Part shown: in pieces, positions 1 through 9,170 of the stretch
Position numbering within the stretch: position 1 is the stretch's first letter
Layout: each line of letters starts with the position of its first letter
Assembly (NCBI RefSeq): GCF_007474535.1
Contig: NZ_VKNW01000004.1
Span: 124,001 to 188,000 of the forward strand
Source: Chryseobacterium echinoideorum
GTDB lineage: Bacteria > Bacteroidota > Bacteroidia > Flavobacteriales > Weeksellaceae
Length of the DNA stretch: 64,000 bases
Direction: 5' to 3'
Notes under the pieces: model-generated
The model's database searches: none
Seen by the model: only the letters and a program-made list of their open reading frames with translations
Told to the model about the DNA's origin: nothing
Made by a program: the position numbers and the translations under genes

Positions 1-142
1 ATATCAAATAATGCCGTTTCAAAATTATTCTTTACACTGTTTTAAGAATGTGTAAGAGAAGAAATTAAATATGGGTTTTGATGCTAAACTGACAGTTACA
101 TAGCTGTCAAAGATAATTTTCAAATAATAAAATTATAAGCAT
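1..142 (+). promoter_or_regulatory. Leader region upstream of the CBASS operon
   Basis: This AT-rich stretch precedes the first CBASS gene. It holds a short inverted repeat, TGACAG at 90-95 and CTGTCA at 104-109, about 35 bases before the start codon, which could be an operator. I see no clear TAnnTTTG promoter box, so the promoter position is not assigned. Confidence 0.25.
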
Positions 143-1429
143 ATGTTAATATCTAGTCAAAAAATTCAATTTGAAGATTTGTTGAAAAAATTATCAACAA
201 ACTTAAGTATCACAAGATCACAGCATGAAGCTGCAGTAGAAAGCTATAAAGCTGTAGGGAAGTATCTGTCTTCCGAATATTCTCCTCTTTCGCAATACGA
301 ACCACACTTACAGCCACAAGGTTCTTTTATTATTGGAACAACAATCCAATCTATTGAAGAAGATGGAGATATTGATTTAGACGTGGTGTGTGAATTTAAA
401 AGAAAAAAAACGACTTGGACGCAATATCATTTAAAGAACGCAGTGGGAGATCATTTAAAAGCACATGGAACTTATGTTAAGCTTTTAGATGAGGAAGGTA
501 GAAGATGTTGGACTCTAAAATATCGCGAAGAAGGATTAAAAAACCAAAGATATCACATGGATATTCTTCCTGCAATAGTTACAGATGGATACTCGTTTAT
601 TCTTGAAAACTCATTCAAAAACTTAATGGCTGAAGATTATGAAAAGCTACAGCTTAGTATTACTGACAAAGAGAAAAACAATTACTGTGTATCTACATTT
701 CCTGAAGAGTGGTTGCAAAGTAACCCGTACGGTTATGCCAAATGGTTTATGAAAAAAGCTTTATCAGTAGGAATAGAATTCAAAAATTTATACTCTCTAA
801 ATGAATCAGTAAAACCAACTCCAGATTATCAGGAAGAAAGGCTACCGTTGCAAAGAGTTGTGCAGCTTCTTAAAAGACATAGAGATATTTATTTTTCTAA
901 GGAGCAAAATGATGATATTAGAAAACAAAAACCAATCTCGTGCATTATAACAACCTTGGCAGCAAGAGCTTACCGCGGTGAAGCTCAATTGATTGATGCA
1001 ATATGGGGAGTTATTAATCGAATGAAAGGTGAGATAGAATTTAAATACGTTGCAGAGTATGGAAAAGAAGTAGAGTGGATATCAAATCCTGTAAACGCTA
1101 CAGAAAATTTTGCAGACAGATGGAATGATAAAGGCTCTTACCGTAAAAGCAATTTTTATCGCTGGTTAGATCAATTAAGTATTGACCTTAATGATGCAGA
1201 AAACAAAACTGGCTTAAAAAATATTTCGGAATCACTTTCAGCGTCATTTGGTAGAAAACCAGTAGAAGCTGCTTTTAGTCAAATGGCAAATCAAATGAGA
1301 GATTTAACTAATAGTGGCAATAATAATATTGATCGCAGTAATGGCCTTGTTGGGCTCGCTACTGCAGGATTAACTTCTCTCAACACAGTAAAAAAACATG
1401 ATTTTTATGGCACAAACCAAGAAGAATAA
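143..1429 (+). CDS. CBASS CD-NTase (cGAS/DncV-like nucleotidyltransferase)
   Basis: This 428-residue protein is the signal-making enzyme of a CBASS anti-phage system. On phage infection such enzymes join nucleotides into a cyclic di- or trinucleotide that activates the linked effector. The nucleotidyltransferase signature is intact: QGSF around residues 59-62, the metal-binding pair in GDIDLD (Asp76 and Asp78), and a third acidic residue in HMDILPA (Asp140). Length fits the family (about 350-430). The gene overlaps the next one by about 30 bases and is followed by an E2-like gene and a SAVED nuclease, which is the short type II CBASS layout. The CdnG clade is a reasonable guess because CdnG enzymes are often paired with Cap5, but the nucleotide product cannot be told from this sequence alone. 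Confidence 0.9.
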   Translation: MLISSQKIQFEDLLKKLSTNLSITRSQHEAAVESYKAVGKYLSSEYSPLSQYEPHLQPQGSFIIGTTIQSIEEDGDIDLDVVCEFKRKKTTWTQYHLKNAVGDHLKAHGTYVKLLDEEGRRCWTLKYREEGLKNQRYHMDILPAIVTDGYSFILENSFKNLMAEDYEKLQLSITDKEKNNYCVSTFPEEWLQSNPYGYAKWFMKKALSVGIEFKNLYSLNESVKPTPDYQEERLPLQRVVQLLKRHRDIYFSKEQNDDIRKQKPISCIITTLAARAYRGEAQLIDAIWGVINRMKGEIEFKYVAEYGKEVEWISNPVNATENFADRWNDKGSYRKSNFYRWLDQLSIDLNDAENKTGLKNISESLSASFGRKPVEAAFSQMANQMRDLTNSGNNNIDRSNGLVGLATAGLTSLNTVKKHDFYGTNQEE

Positions 1430-1859
1430 AATTTCGATTTCTGATCAAATCCGAGTCTTACAAAATTATTTTCCGGATAGCCAAATTCTGCTAAACAAAA
1501 ATAAGGGATTTACTTGGTTAGGAGAATTAAAATCCTCTCCTTTGGGCGATACGTACAAGATTAAAGTAGTTTTTGGAAAAAAATGTTCACCTGCCGTTTA
1601 TGTATTTGATCCAGCAAAATTAAAATTGGCTGAAGGTAGAACGAAATTGGAACATGTATATAGTCAAGAGAATCAGAAGTTATGTCTATTTTATCCTGAC
1701 GGGTCTCAATGGAATGATTCAAAAATAATTGCCAGCACAATTATTCCATGGACAATAGAATGGCTATATCACTATGAAATTTGGCTAATTACCAGTGAAT
1801 GGCTAGGTGGTGGAAAACACCCAACTTCAGCTAGTAATAGAAACAAAATGAAAAACTAA
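1398..1859 (+). CDS. E2-like CBASS accessory protein (short type II CBASS)
   Basis: A 153-residue protein with the features of the stand-alone E2-like proteins in short type II CBASS operons, which conjugate or prime the CD-NTase. The probable catalytic cysteine is Cys96 in KLCLFYP, ten residues after His86 in LEHVY. It is followed by the conserved PWTIEWLYHYEIW block and the C-terminal WLGGGKHP motif. No E1 or JAB protease gene follows, so this is the short form. The start overlaps the end of the CD-NTase gene. A start three codons later (MAQTKKN, at 1407) is also possible. Translational coupling with the first gene is likely. Confidence 0.8.
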   Translation: MIFMAQTKKNKISISDQIRVLQNYFPDSQILLNKNKGFTWLGELKSSPLGDTYKIKVVFGKKCSPAVYVFDPAKLKLAEGRTKLEHVYSQENQKLCLFYPDGSQWNDSKIIASTIIPWTIEWLYHYEIWLITSEWLGGGKHPTSASNRNKMKN

Positions 1860-1875
1860 CAATTAAAAAATATAA

Positions 1876-3003
1876 ATGAGCGTAAGTTACATACCAGAAA
1901 AAATAAAAATTCTCTTATGGGGGAAATCTGCGGGTCGTTGTCAATACAGAGGTTGCAACACTTCGTTATATAGAGATGATTTAACTCAGGCGGAATTTAA
2001 CCAGTGCTACATTGCACATATTGTTGCAGATAGTCCTAATGGTCCTCGTGGACACATTACCAGATCAGAAGAACTCAAGCAAAGTTTAAATAATTTAATG
2101 CTTTTATGTGATACTCATCATAGATTAGTAGACAGAGTCGAAATAGAAAATCATCCAGAAGAAGTCTTACTAACAATGAAAAAAGAGCATGAGGACAGAA
2201 TTGATCTGATAGCAGGGATAAGTCATAATTTAAAGAGTGAAATTATCATTTATAAGGCGAGTATTGGTAATAATCCTGTAATGATGACTTATGATTCTTT
2301 AAAAGAATTTATAATTCCAGAAAAGTATCCAACTCGTAATGCAGCAACAGATTTAAGTCTATCGAATTCTACCTCTGTTGATTCAAGAAAAACATTTTGG
2401 GAACTTCAATTAGAAAATCTAGACGATCAATTTAGAGATCAGATATTGCCTAGACTAAGAAAATCAGAACTGTCACATTTATCTTTATTTGCGATGGCTC
2501 CAATCCCATTATTAATTAAATTGGGTACATATCTCAATGATATTCAGCAAATAGATGTTCGTCAAAAAAGAAGGAATCCTGATACATGGAAATTTGATGA
2601 AGATCTACATACAGATTACAATCTTTTATTATCACAAGAAGTAAAAAAGCAGGTTGCCTTAAAAATCGAATTAAGTGCTGCAATTGCTGACGAGAGGATT
2701 ATAACAATATTGGGTGAGGATGTTTCAATACACAGTCTAAGTATAGGAAATCAGGATAATGATTTTGTAAAATCAAGGAAACAGATTATTGATTTTGGTG
2801 AGAAAATGAAAGAAGCATTTAGAGAAATAAAGAAAATACATGGACAGGATATGATTTTAAATGTTTTCCCTGCAATGCCCATTTCTTTAGCTGTACAATT
2901 AGGCAGGGTTTGGATGCCAAAAGCAGATTTATCTATGAGAATCGTTGATCAGAATTATGTTTCGGGAGGATTTTCTGAGGCTTTCAAAATTACACATTTT
3001 TAA
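1876..3003 (+). CDS. cap5: CBASS effector Cap5: HNH endonuclease with SAVED domain
   Basis: This 375-residue protein is the killing effector of the CBASS operon. The N-terminal HNH nuclease is visible as the zinc-type cysteines of GRCQYRGC (Cys22, Cys27), AHIVADSPNGPRG (His48), and NLMLLCDTHHRLVD (Cys78, His81, His82). From about residue 190 to the end is a SAVED sensor domain (for example LSHLSLFAMAPIPLLIKLG, then VFPAMPISLAVQLGR). In studied Cap5 proteins, binding of the cyclic nucleotide by SAVED drives tetramer formation and unspecific double-strand DNA cleavage, so infected cells die. It starts 16 bases after the E2-like gene, in the same operon. Confidence 0.9.
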   Translation: MSVSYIPEKIKILLWGKSAGRCQYRGCNTSLYRDDLTQAEFNQCYIAHIVADSPNGPRGHITRSEELKQSLNNLMLLCDTHHRLVDRVEIENHPEEVLLTMKKEHEDRIDLIAGISHNLKSEIIIYKASIGNNPVMMTYDSLKEFIIPEKYPTRNAATDLSLSNSTSVDSRKTFWELQLENLDDQFRDQILPRLRKSELSHLSLFAMAPIPLLIKLGTYLNDIQQIDVRQKRRNPDTWKFDEDLHTDYNLLLSQEVKKQVALKIELSAAIADERIITILGEDVSIHSLSIGNQDNDFVKSRKQIIDFGEKMKEAFREIKKIHGQDMILNVFPAMPISLAVQLGRVWMPKADLSMRIVDQNYVSGGFSEAFKITHF

Positions 3004-3420
3004 TTGTCTTTTATTTAATAAACAATGTAATTGCTATTTGTACGATGTTAATTAAAACTTTAAAAAGTCAACTATTAAAAATGCTTTAAAGCATATATTC
3101 TTGGAAAAAAAATACAATTTTGAAGAAACTGATTTGTTATTCCCGACATTGACTGGGGAAGCTGGAAAGTAATTATCAAAATACTTAGTAGATATTTAAA
3201 GATGATCTTAAAAAAGGATGAGAATACAGAAAGGTAACATAAATAATACTTTTTTTATAAACCTTTTGGATTGACAAGGGCAACATTTTCTAGGTATGCT
3301 AAAATTTTTTGTATAATAATTGAAACTAGGAAATTATAAATATGGTAATTTAAATTAAATAAAATAAGCAAATTGATCGCTTAATCGGAATAAATATGTT
3401 TGCTAATTATTTTTAGTAAT
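3004..3420. other. Gene-poor gap with a short coding remnant
   Basis: No complete gene is visible. Around 3070-3172 one frame reads about 33 sense codons ending in DLLFPTLTGEAGK and a stop, without a start codon, and may be the tail of a lost gene. The rest is AT-rich with no clear promoter or terminator. Confidence 0.3.
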
Positions 3421-3943
3421 ATGAAACAAAAAAGTAAAATATTTGAACAACATTTATATCATGAAATAGAAGATGAGGAAAAAAAAGAAGAGTATCTTGA
3501 AAGCTCTTTCCCCTTAATAGGCCTGATAGTAATGTATTTTATTTGTCTCGAGAAATCGTTAGATAGTAAAATATGTGAGATATTCACTGATAGATCAGAT
3601 TCAAGGGGTTAATGGTATTACACAAGATGTCATACTCTACCAAAGTTGATTTATTTAAGATTTAGTGAAGATTTCCATTTTGGTTGCAATTTCAAGGTTG
3701 AAGGATATCAAAAATTAATAACAGATCTTCGAGAAAGTGGCAGATTACCTACATGCTGATTGGGTAAATACCGATGTTGATGGTTAAACTTATGTAAACT
3801 TGAAAATTTCAAGCAAAGGAATGGAAGAAGAATATATTCAGTTTGCTGAAACTTCTTTAAAAGAGATTATGAACCTAATTATTACAACTCGAAATGAATT
3901 ACATGAATATTGGGATAAACGCAATAAAACACTTTGTAAATAA
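3421..3943 (+). pseudogene. Decayed gene of unknown family in the defence island
   Basis: The reading frame opens at ATG 3421 (MKQKSKIFEQHLYHEIEDEE) and stops at 3610-3612 after about 63 residues. Further coding-like segments follow in other frames. The last runs from about 3739 to the stop at 3943, with an internal TAA, and contains YIQFAETSLKEIMNLIITTR and NELHEYWDKRN. The pieces together suggest a single charged, helical protein of 160-180 residues broken by frameshift and nonsense changes. The helical, Glu-rich composition recalls HEPN-like proteins, but I could not confirm that. It sits between CBASS and an abortive infection gene, so a lost defence function is plausible. Confidence 0.5.
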
Positions 3944-4036
3944 GCGATTTAGAAACTATAAGTAGAAACTACTCGTAAATTTGACTAATTTGAACAACTT
4001 ATCAAAAATATAAGAAAATTTTTCTAAAATAATAGA

Positions 4037-4753
4037 ATGGAAGATAGCGATATTAGTAGACTGAGAAAAGTCTTAAAATACAGAAAACTGAGGCATTTAT
4101 CTAACTTACTAAAAAATTCTCGGTCAAATATTCGAGAATCTTCTACCTATGGCACTATGTGGTACTCAGTCATCAGTTATTTTGAAATTCATTCTCCTGT
4201 GAGATTAAACGAAAAATTAATTCTTCTATCAGATGAAGATAAATCCAAATTACTTAATGCAATATTACTTATTTATCCTATAAAAGAGAATGAGGTTGAA
4301 ATCGTAGATATTGAGTTTTATCCAGATTTTGATTTGGAAGAAGATTATGAAATTATTGAAACAAAATCCCTTGCGAATATAGATTTTGAATATATTCAGG
4401 AACAAATAAACAAATGCAATATAAAAATTATAGAAAAAGACTTTGAAGGAGCCGTCACAAATTCAAGAACTCTAATAGAATCGATTTGTTTATATATTTA
4501 TGAAGTAAAAGTAGGGGATTATGATTACAAAGGAAATTTGTTAAAACTTTATAAGGATGTCAGTCAATGTTTGAATATGGTACCAGCTGATCATTCTGAC
4601 GAATACATTAAGCAAATATTATCTGGTGTTTTTAGTATTATTAATGGAGTTTCTGGATTAAGAAATAACTTTAGTGATGCTCATGGCAATTCGCCGAGAA
4701 ATTCTTATAAAATTGATGAAAGACATGCAATTTTAATTGTTAATCTTTCCTAG
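4037..4753 (+). CDS. Abortive infection protein with Abi_C domain (C-terminus cut short)
   Basis: A 238-residue protein whose second half matches the Abi_C domain of abortive phage infection proteins. Visible blocks are NSRTLIESICLYIYE (about 147-161), GNLLKLYKDVSQCLN, then ILSGVFSIINGVSGLRNNFSDAHG and ERHAILIVNLS. The family normally continues past this point with a further helix. Here a TAG at 4751-4753 ends the frame, yet the same frame continues TIAEYLYLSYKKGKSKID to a TAA at 4808-4810, which looks like the missing tail. The gene may be a recent nonsense mutant or may make a slightly short protein. It lies next to a CBASS operon. Confidence 0.7.
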   Translation: MEDSDISRLRKVLKYRKLRHLSNLLKNSRSNIRESSTYGTMWYSVISYFEIHSPVRLNEKLILLSDEDKSKLLNAILLIYPIKENEVEIVDIEFYPDFDLEEDYEIIETKSLANIDFEYIQEQINKCNIKIIEKDFEGAVTNSRTLIESICLYIYEVKVGDYDYKGNLLKLYKDVSQCLNMVPADHSDEYIKQILSGVFSIINGVSGLRNNFSDAHGNSPRNSYKIDERHAILIVNLS

Positions 4754-4903
4754 ACAATAGCTGAATATTTATACCTGTCATATAAAAAAGGTAAGAGTAA
4801 AATTGATTAAGAGGAAACACAAAAATTCATAGGATCAGCAATTACTATGGACTTTAAAAGGGCTTATCTTAACATATTGCATGGAGTTAGCCTGATAAAA
4901 TGA

Positions 4904-4923
4904 AATCTGTAAAAATACAGATT
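4904..4923. terminator. Perfect 8-bp hairpin downstream of the Abi_C gene
   Basis: AATCTGTA at 4904-4911 pairs perfectly with TACAGATT at 4916-4923 around an AAAA loop. It is followed by an AT-rich run. It is about 100 bases past the read-through stop of the Abi_C gene and may end that transcript or be a small inverted repeat. Confidence 0.4.
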
Positions 4924-5103
4924 ACTTATGTTTTAATTTATAATGAATAATAATAAATGATAAAAAAGTTTATGTTCAGTATATATTCTCAAATCGCTAG
5001 AATATCTGTATCGTATTTGTGTCATATATTTATAATGTTCTGATAATCAATGTATGTTATTTTTGAAGAAGTAAAATAAAAAGTTTAAAACTTATTAAAT
5101 ATG

Positions 5104-5132
5104 ATCCCTGAGCGAAAGCTTGGGGATTTTTT
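5104..5132 (+). terminator. Strong intrinsic terminator
   Basis: A 10-bp stem, ATCCCTGAGC at 5104-5113 with GCTTGGGGAT at 5118-5127 (some G-T pairs), closes a GAAA tetraloop and is followed by a run of T. It has no gene directly upstream on the + strand, and probably marks the end of the defence island or of a gene lost there. Confidence 0.7.
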
Positions 5133-5187
5133 ATGTTATTAATTATTTTAAAGAATATCGTCACAATAATCTTTTCATCATTTATCC

Positions 5188-5195
5188 TATATTTG
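5188..5195 (+). promoter_or_regulatory. Bacteroidota -7 promoter box for ppx
   Basis: TATATTTG at 5188-5195 fits the TAnnTTTG box of the Bacteroidota primary sigma factor and lies 40 bases before the ppx start. A clear -33 TTG was not found at the usual spacing, so this is a moderate call. Confidence 0.45.
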
Positions 5196-5234
5196 TGCAA
5201 TATTTAAAGTTTTCAATAAAATTCATCATCAGAT

Positions 5235-6119
5235 ATGATCATTGCAGCGATAGACATAGGAAGTAATGCAGCCAGACTTTTAATCAACGAAGTGAAAATT
5301 CAGAACGGTAAACCTGAGTTTATCAAACTTAATCTGCTCAGAATTCCTTTGAGATTGGGAATGGATGTTTTCACCATCGGAAAAATTGGTGATGAAAGAA
5401 AAAAAATGGTCATTGACTCTATGAAGATTTTCAGTGATCTGATGCGAATTTATAAAGTAGATCATTACAGAGCGTGCGCCACAAGTGCGATGCGTGATGC
5501 CGTTAATGGTCAGGAAATTATACAGCAGGTAAAACAGACTTCAGAAATAGATATTGAAATTATTTCAGGTGACGAAGAGGCTACGCTAATCTACGAAAAC
5601 CATGTTGCAGAAGGACTTGATAAAAATTTCGCCTATCTTTATGTAGATGTTGGCGGCGGTTCCACAGAACTTACCTTTTACGAAAACGGCAAAATGATCT
5701 ATGAAAGATCTTTCAATATCGGAACCATAAGATTGCTGAATAATCTGGTTACAGAAAGCAATTGGAAAGAAATGAAGGAAGAAATAAAGAAAAATATTTC
5801 CAGCAAAAAACCAATCGTAGCGATTGGATCCGGCGGAAATATCAACAAAGTTTTTTCGATGAGCAAAACAAAAGATGGCAAACCTATTTCTTCGGCTCAC
5901 CTTAAAAAAGTTTATAAAGAGTTTAACGAGCTTACGGTGCAAGAAAGAATGACAAAATATGGCTTCAGACAAGACAGAGCCGATGTTTTGGTTCATGCTC
6001 TCAAAATTTACAACAATGTGATGACCTGGTCTGAAATTACCAAAATTTTTGTGCCGAAAATATCTGTTGCAGATGGTTTAATCCACCATATTTACAATAA
6101 AGTAATTGCTTCAAAATAA
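5235..6119 (+). CDS. ppx: Exopolyphosphatase / Ppx-GppA family phosphatase
   Basis: A 294-residue protein of the Ppx/GppA family in the actin/hsp70 ATPase fold, which removes terminal phosphate from polyphosphate or pppGpp. The phosphate-binding motifs are clear: AAIDIGSNAARLLI at the start, LYVDVGGGSTEL near residue 138, and VAIGSGGNINK near residue 195. At about 300 residues it is the short form common in Bacteroidota, without the C-terminal HD-like region of the long enzymes. It is convergent with the next gene. Polyphosphate as substrate is the more likely choice but GppA activity cannot be excluded. Confidence 0.9.
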   Translation: MIIAAIDIGSNAARLLINEVKIQNGKPEFIKLNLLRIPLRLGMDVFTIGKIGDERKKMVIDSMKIFSDLMRIYKVDHYRACATSAMRDAVNGQEIIQQVKQTSEIDIEIISGDEEATLIYENHVAEGLDKNFAYLYVDVGGGSTELTFYENGKMIYERSFNIGTIRLLNNLVTESNWKEMKEEIKKNISSKKPIVAIGSGGNINKVFSMSKTKDGKPISSAHLKKVYKEFNELTVQERMTKYGFRQDRADVLVHALKIYNNVMTWSEITKIFVPKISVADGLIHHIYNKVIASK

Positions 6120-6186
6120 TTTATTAAAAACATTGATCAGTTTTAGTAATATCTTAATAGTTTTGCTGCATCATATTAAAATATTA

Positions 6187-7617
6187 TTATTTTCCTGCCA
6201 ACTTCCTCACCATTCCTTTAAAAATAATCCCGTGAAACGGCAAAACAGAATACCAATACAGTCTTCCTGTCAATCCGTGAGGTCGGAAAACCGCTTTTTG
6301 CCACAACTTACCTTTATACACTTTAAACATCAGCCACGCTTCACCGGGAAGTTTCATTTCTGCGAAGAGAATCAGTTTTCCCTCTTCTTTGTTGGCGTAC
6401 AAAACACGCCAGAAATCCAGTGCATCACCTTCGTGAAGCTTGTCGGGATGTGTTCTTCCGCGTCTCAATCCCGGTCCGCCAACCAACAAATCCATAAATC
6501 CGCGAACTTTCCAAAGGCTTTGACCGTACCATCCGTTGGCACCACCCAAAGAAAAAACTCTGTCGAGACATTTTTCACGGTCATCATATTCTTCGGTTCT
6601 TAAATCTACAAAACAGCCGTATTTCGGAACATCAAGATAATCTTTCAGACTGGAATCGCTTCTGCTGCTGATAAAACTGTCTTTCCAGCTTGAAGCAATT
6701 TCGTTGTCCTGAATTTTAGCCAGAGTTCTTCTCAAAGCCATATCATAGGAAAATGGCTGAACTCCTGTAATCTGTTTGATTTCCGCAAGACTTTCCGGTC
6801 TGCAGATGACTTCAATTTTCATACTTCCAACCAAAGCAGAAGCTAAATTATACGATGTTGAAGTAATGAAATACAACCAGTACGAAGACAATTTCGGAGT
6901 CATTACAGGAACTGTGAAAATCTTTCTTTTCAGTCCTCTTATTCTAGCAAACTCTAGAAGCATTTCTTTATAAGTCAAAACATTATCGCATCCAATATCA
7001 AAATTTTTGCGATACGCCTGTTCTTTAAATAAAGTGAAAATCAGAAAATCAAGAACATTGGCAATTCCTATTGGCTGACATTTGGTGTGAAGCCATTTCG
7101 GAGCAACCATCACCGGTAATTTTTCTACTAAATCTCTGATGATTTCAAAAGATGCACTTCCTGAACCAATAATAATTCCTGCTCTTAAAACTGTTGCCGG
7201 AACTTTACAATTCATCAGGATTTTTTCAACCTCAAACCTTGAACTTAAATGTTTTGATAATTCTTTCTCATTCGCCAAACCCGACAGATAAATGATGTGT
7301 TTGCAATCAGTTTTTTCAATATAATTTGAGAAATTAACAGCGCATTGCCTTTCGATTTCTGCATAATCATTGCTGTTGCTCATCGAATGCATCAGATAAT
7401 ACGCTCCTGAAATATCTTTCGCAATGTTTTCCAGGGTTTCCGGTTTCAGAAAATCCACTTCTACCACCTCAATCTGAGCATCGTCAATATCAACACTTTT
7501 AGAAAAACGGTTTTTATCTCTGCAACAGCAGATTACCTGATATCCCTGTGCAGCGATTACATTAATCATTCGTTTCCCGATGTATCCGGTGGCTCCGGTA
7601 AGCAGAATTTTTTGCAT
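6187..7617 (-). CDS. NAD(P)-binding SDR with DUF2867 domain
   Basis: A 476-residue two-domain protein. The N-terminal Rossmann part starts with KILLTGATGYIGKRM (glycine-rich NAD(P) loop, residues 3-17), and the C-terminal part from about residue 310 (for example GGANGWYGQSLWKVRGFMD) is DUF2867, a lipid-binding-like (START-type) fold. Such fusions are widespread in Bacteroidota and often sit near photolyase and flavin genes, but no substrate is established. It is 47 bases downstream of ribA and probably in the same transcript. Confidence 0.85.
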   Translation of the reverse strand: MQKILLTGATGYIGKRMINVIAAQGYQVICCCRDKNRFSKSVDIDDAQIEVVEVDFLKPETLENIAKDISGAYYLMHSMSNSNDYAEIERQCAVNFSNYIEKTDCKHIIYLSGLANEKELSKHLSSRFEVEKILMNCKVPATVLRAGIIIGSGSASFEIIRDLVEKLPVMVAPKWLHTKCQPIGIANVLDFLIFTLFKEQAYRKNFDIGCDNVLTYKEMLLEFARIRGLKRKIFTVPVMTPKLSSYWLYFITSTSYNLASALVGSMKIEVICRPESLAEIKQITGVQPFSYDMALRRTLAKIQDNEIASSWKDSFISSRSDSSLKDYLDVPKYGCFVDLRTEEYDDREKCLDRVFSLGGANGWYGQSLWKVRGFMDLLVGGPGLRRGRTHPDKLHEGDALDFWRVLYANKEEGKLILFAEMKLPGEAWLMFKVYKGKLWQKAVFRPHGLTGRLYWYSVLPFHGIIFKGMVRKLAGK

Positions 7618-7664
7618 AAGATTTGAATTTGGTGTGTGAAATTATTTATCAGCAAATGAGAAAA

Positions 7665-8255
7665 TTATACCTTTTCCAACAGATGTCCGAAATAATCTTT
7701 CTTTTTTGAAAGGTAACTTTCATTCACTCCATTCGATTCTATTTCCAAAGGAACTCTATGATTCAGAATAATTCCGCTGTTTTCCAGAGACTTAAGCTTA
7801 TCCGGATTATTGGTTAGTAAATTAATTTCTTTTACATTCAGAATATTAAGCATTTCAACAGCCACATTAAAATTTCTTCCGTCTGCAGGTAAACCCAACA
7901 TTAAGTTGGCTTCCACCGTATCAAAACCTTTTTCCTGAAGCGCATACGCTCTTAATTTATTGATTATCCCGATATTACGACCTTCCTGTCGAAGATAGAT
8001 AATCATTCCGCCGTTTTCCGACATATATTTCATTGCTGCATCCAACTGTTGTCCGCATTCACATTTTTTAGAATGAAAAATCTCGCCTGTAATACACTCC
8101 GAGTGAAAACGAACATTCACCGTTTTGCTGAAATCCGTATTTTCTGCCACCCAAATTAAATGAGGACTCCAGTCATCTTCGTGGTCTGAGAATGCATAAA
8201 CAGTAAACATTCCATAATCTGTAGGGATATTTGATTGTGCCTGTATTGTCAACAT
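7665..8255 (-). CDS. ribA: GTP cyclohydrolase II
   Basis: A 196-residue stand-alone GTP cyclohydrolase II, which opens GTP to 2,5-diamino-6-(5-phosphoribosylamino)pyrimidin-4-one, the first step to riboflavin, FMN and FAD. The zinc ligands are Cys54, Cys65 and Cys67 in HSECITGEIFHSKKCECGQQ, and the catalytic and GTP-binding segment LRQEGRNIGIINKLRAYALQ follows. Most flavobacteria also have a RibBA fusion elsewhere, so this single-domain copy next to photolyase genes (FAD enzymes, some with a riboflavin-pathway antenna) suggests a local flavin supply. That link is inference. Confidence 0.9.
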   Translation of the reverse strand: MLTIQAQSNIPTDYGMFTVYAFSDHEDDWSPHLIWVAENTDFSKTVNVRFHSECITGEIFHSKKCECGQQLDAAMKYMSENGGMIIYLRQEGRNIGIINKLRAYALQEKGFDTVEANLMLGLPADGRNFNVAVEMLNILNVKEINLLTNNPDKLKSLENSGIILNHRVPLEIESNGVNESYLSKKKDYFGHLLEKV

Positions 8256-8283
8256 GATTCAAAAATTAAATGATTTATATAGT

Positions 8284-8333
8284 ACAAATTTATACTTTAA
8301 TTTAATTAAAAATAAAATTATTTACTAAATTTG
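8284..8333. promoter_or_regulatory. Divergent promoter region between ribA and a TetR gene
   Basis: Two TAnnTTTG boxes point away from each other: TAAATTTG at 8326-8333 on the + strand for the TetR gene (start 8353), and the complement of CAAATTTA at 8285-8292 on the - strand for ribA (start 8255). The short shared region could be the operator of the TetR-type regulator. Confidence 0.55.
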
Positions 8334-8352
8334 TCAATAAATAAATTCTATT

Positions 8353-9012
8353 ATGCAAGAACAAGCCAATATCACGCAGGAAAAAATATTTGAATTACAC
8401 GGAGATTATCTTTTGAATCACGGAGAAAAGCCGAAAAACGTTTATCTGTTTGCTAAAGAAAATAATTTTGAAGAGAAAGAGTTTTATCATTATTTCTCAG
8501 GATTTGAGCAGATTGAAAGAGAAATATTGAACCATCTTTTTACAAAATCTTTGGAACTCGCTTCAGAAGTGAATTCTTCGAGCGAAATCACAACAAAAGA
8601 AAAACTCCTGAACGTCTATTACATTTTCTTTGAAAATCTGACAATGAACCGTTCATTGGTGTTATCAATTCTGGGAAACAATAAAATTCAAAGTATTAAA
8701 ACACTTCAGAATCTTAGGGAAACCCATAAACAATTTGTCAATACTTTGGATTTCAACGAATGGGAAATGATTGAAAAAGCGAAGCAAGACATCCGAAAAT
8801 TCAACGAAAAATCAAGACAGGAAATACTTTGGCTTCATTTGGTTTCCGTCATTGACTTCTGGAAAAAAGACACTTCTCCCGACTTCGAAAAAACTGATAT
8901 TTTCATCGAAAAAACCATTGACACCGGCTTTGAATTAATGGACAACGAACCATTGAGAAAAGTATTTGACCTTGGAAAATTCATTTGGAAGGAAAAGTTT
9001 AAAATGAGTTGA
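8353..9012 (+). CDS. TetR/AcrR-type transcriptional regulator
   Basis: A 219-residue protein with a TetR-like N-terminal DNA-binding domain. The helix-turn-helix area is around residues 25-60 (KNVYLFAKENNFEEKEFYHY, where the FYHYF is the typical end of the recognition helix), and the remainder is an all-helical ligand/dimer domain. It diverges from ribA and is followed on the same strand by an ABC1 kinase and photolyase genes, so control of this cluster is likely. The ligand is unknown. Confidence 0.75.
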   Translation: MQEQANITQEKIFELHGDYLLNHGEKPKNVYLFAKENNFEEKEFYHYFSGFEQIEREILNHLFTKSLELASEVNSSSEITTKEKLLNVYYIFFENLTMNRSLVLSILGNNKIQSIKTLQNLRETHKQFVNTLDFNEWEMIEKAKQDIRKFNEKSRQEILWLHLVSVIDFWKKDTSPDFEKTDIFIEKTIDTGFELMDNEPLRKVFDLGKFIWKEKFKMS

Positions 9013-9170
9013 TGAATGGCGATTGGCTTTTAGCTTTTGGCATCTAGAAAACATCCAATTGTTTGCAATTACGACTTTGCTGAGTACAACGACCTTGCGA
9101 ACTTAAAAACAGTTAGCAATTAAAAAAATCTTTGCGCACTTCGTGTTTAAGAAAACAAACAAAATTTAAA

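Noticed and set aside
3421..3943. HEPN toxin assignment for the broken gene
   Set aside because: The charged helical composition is suggestive only. No RxxxxH motif can be read reliably through the frameshifts.
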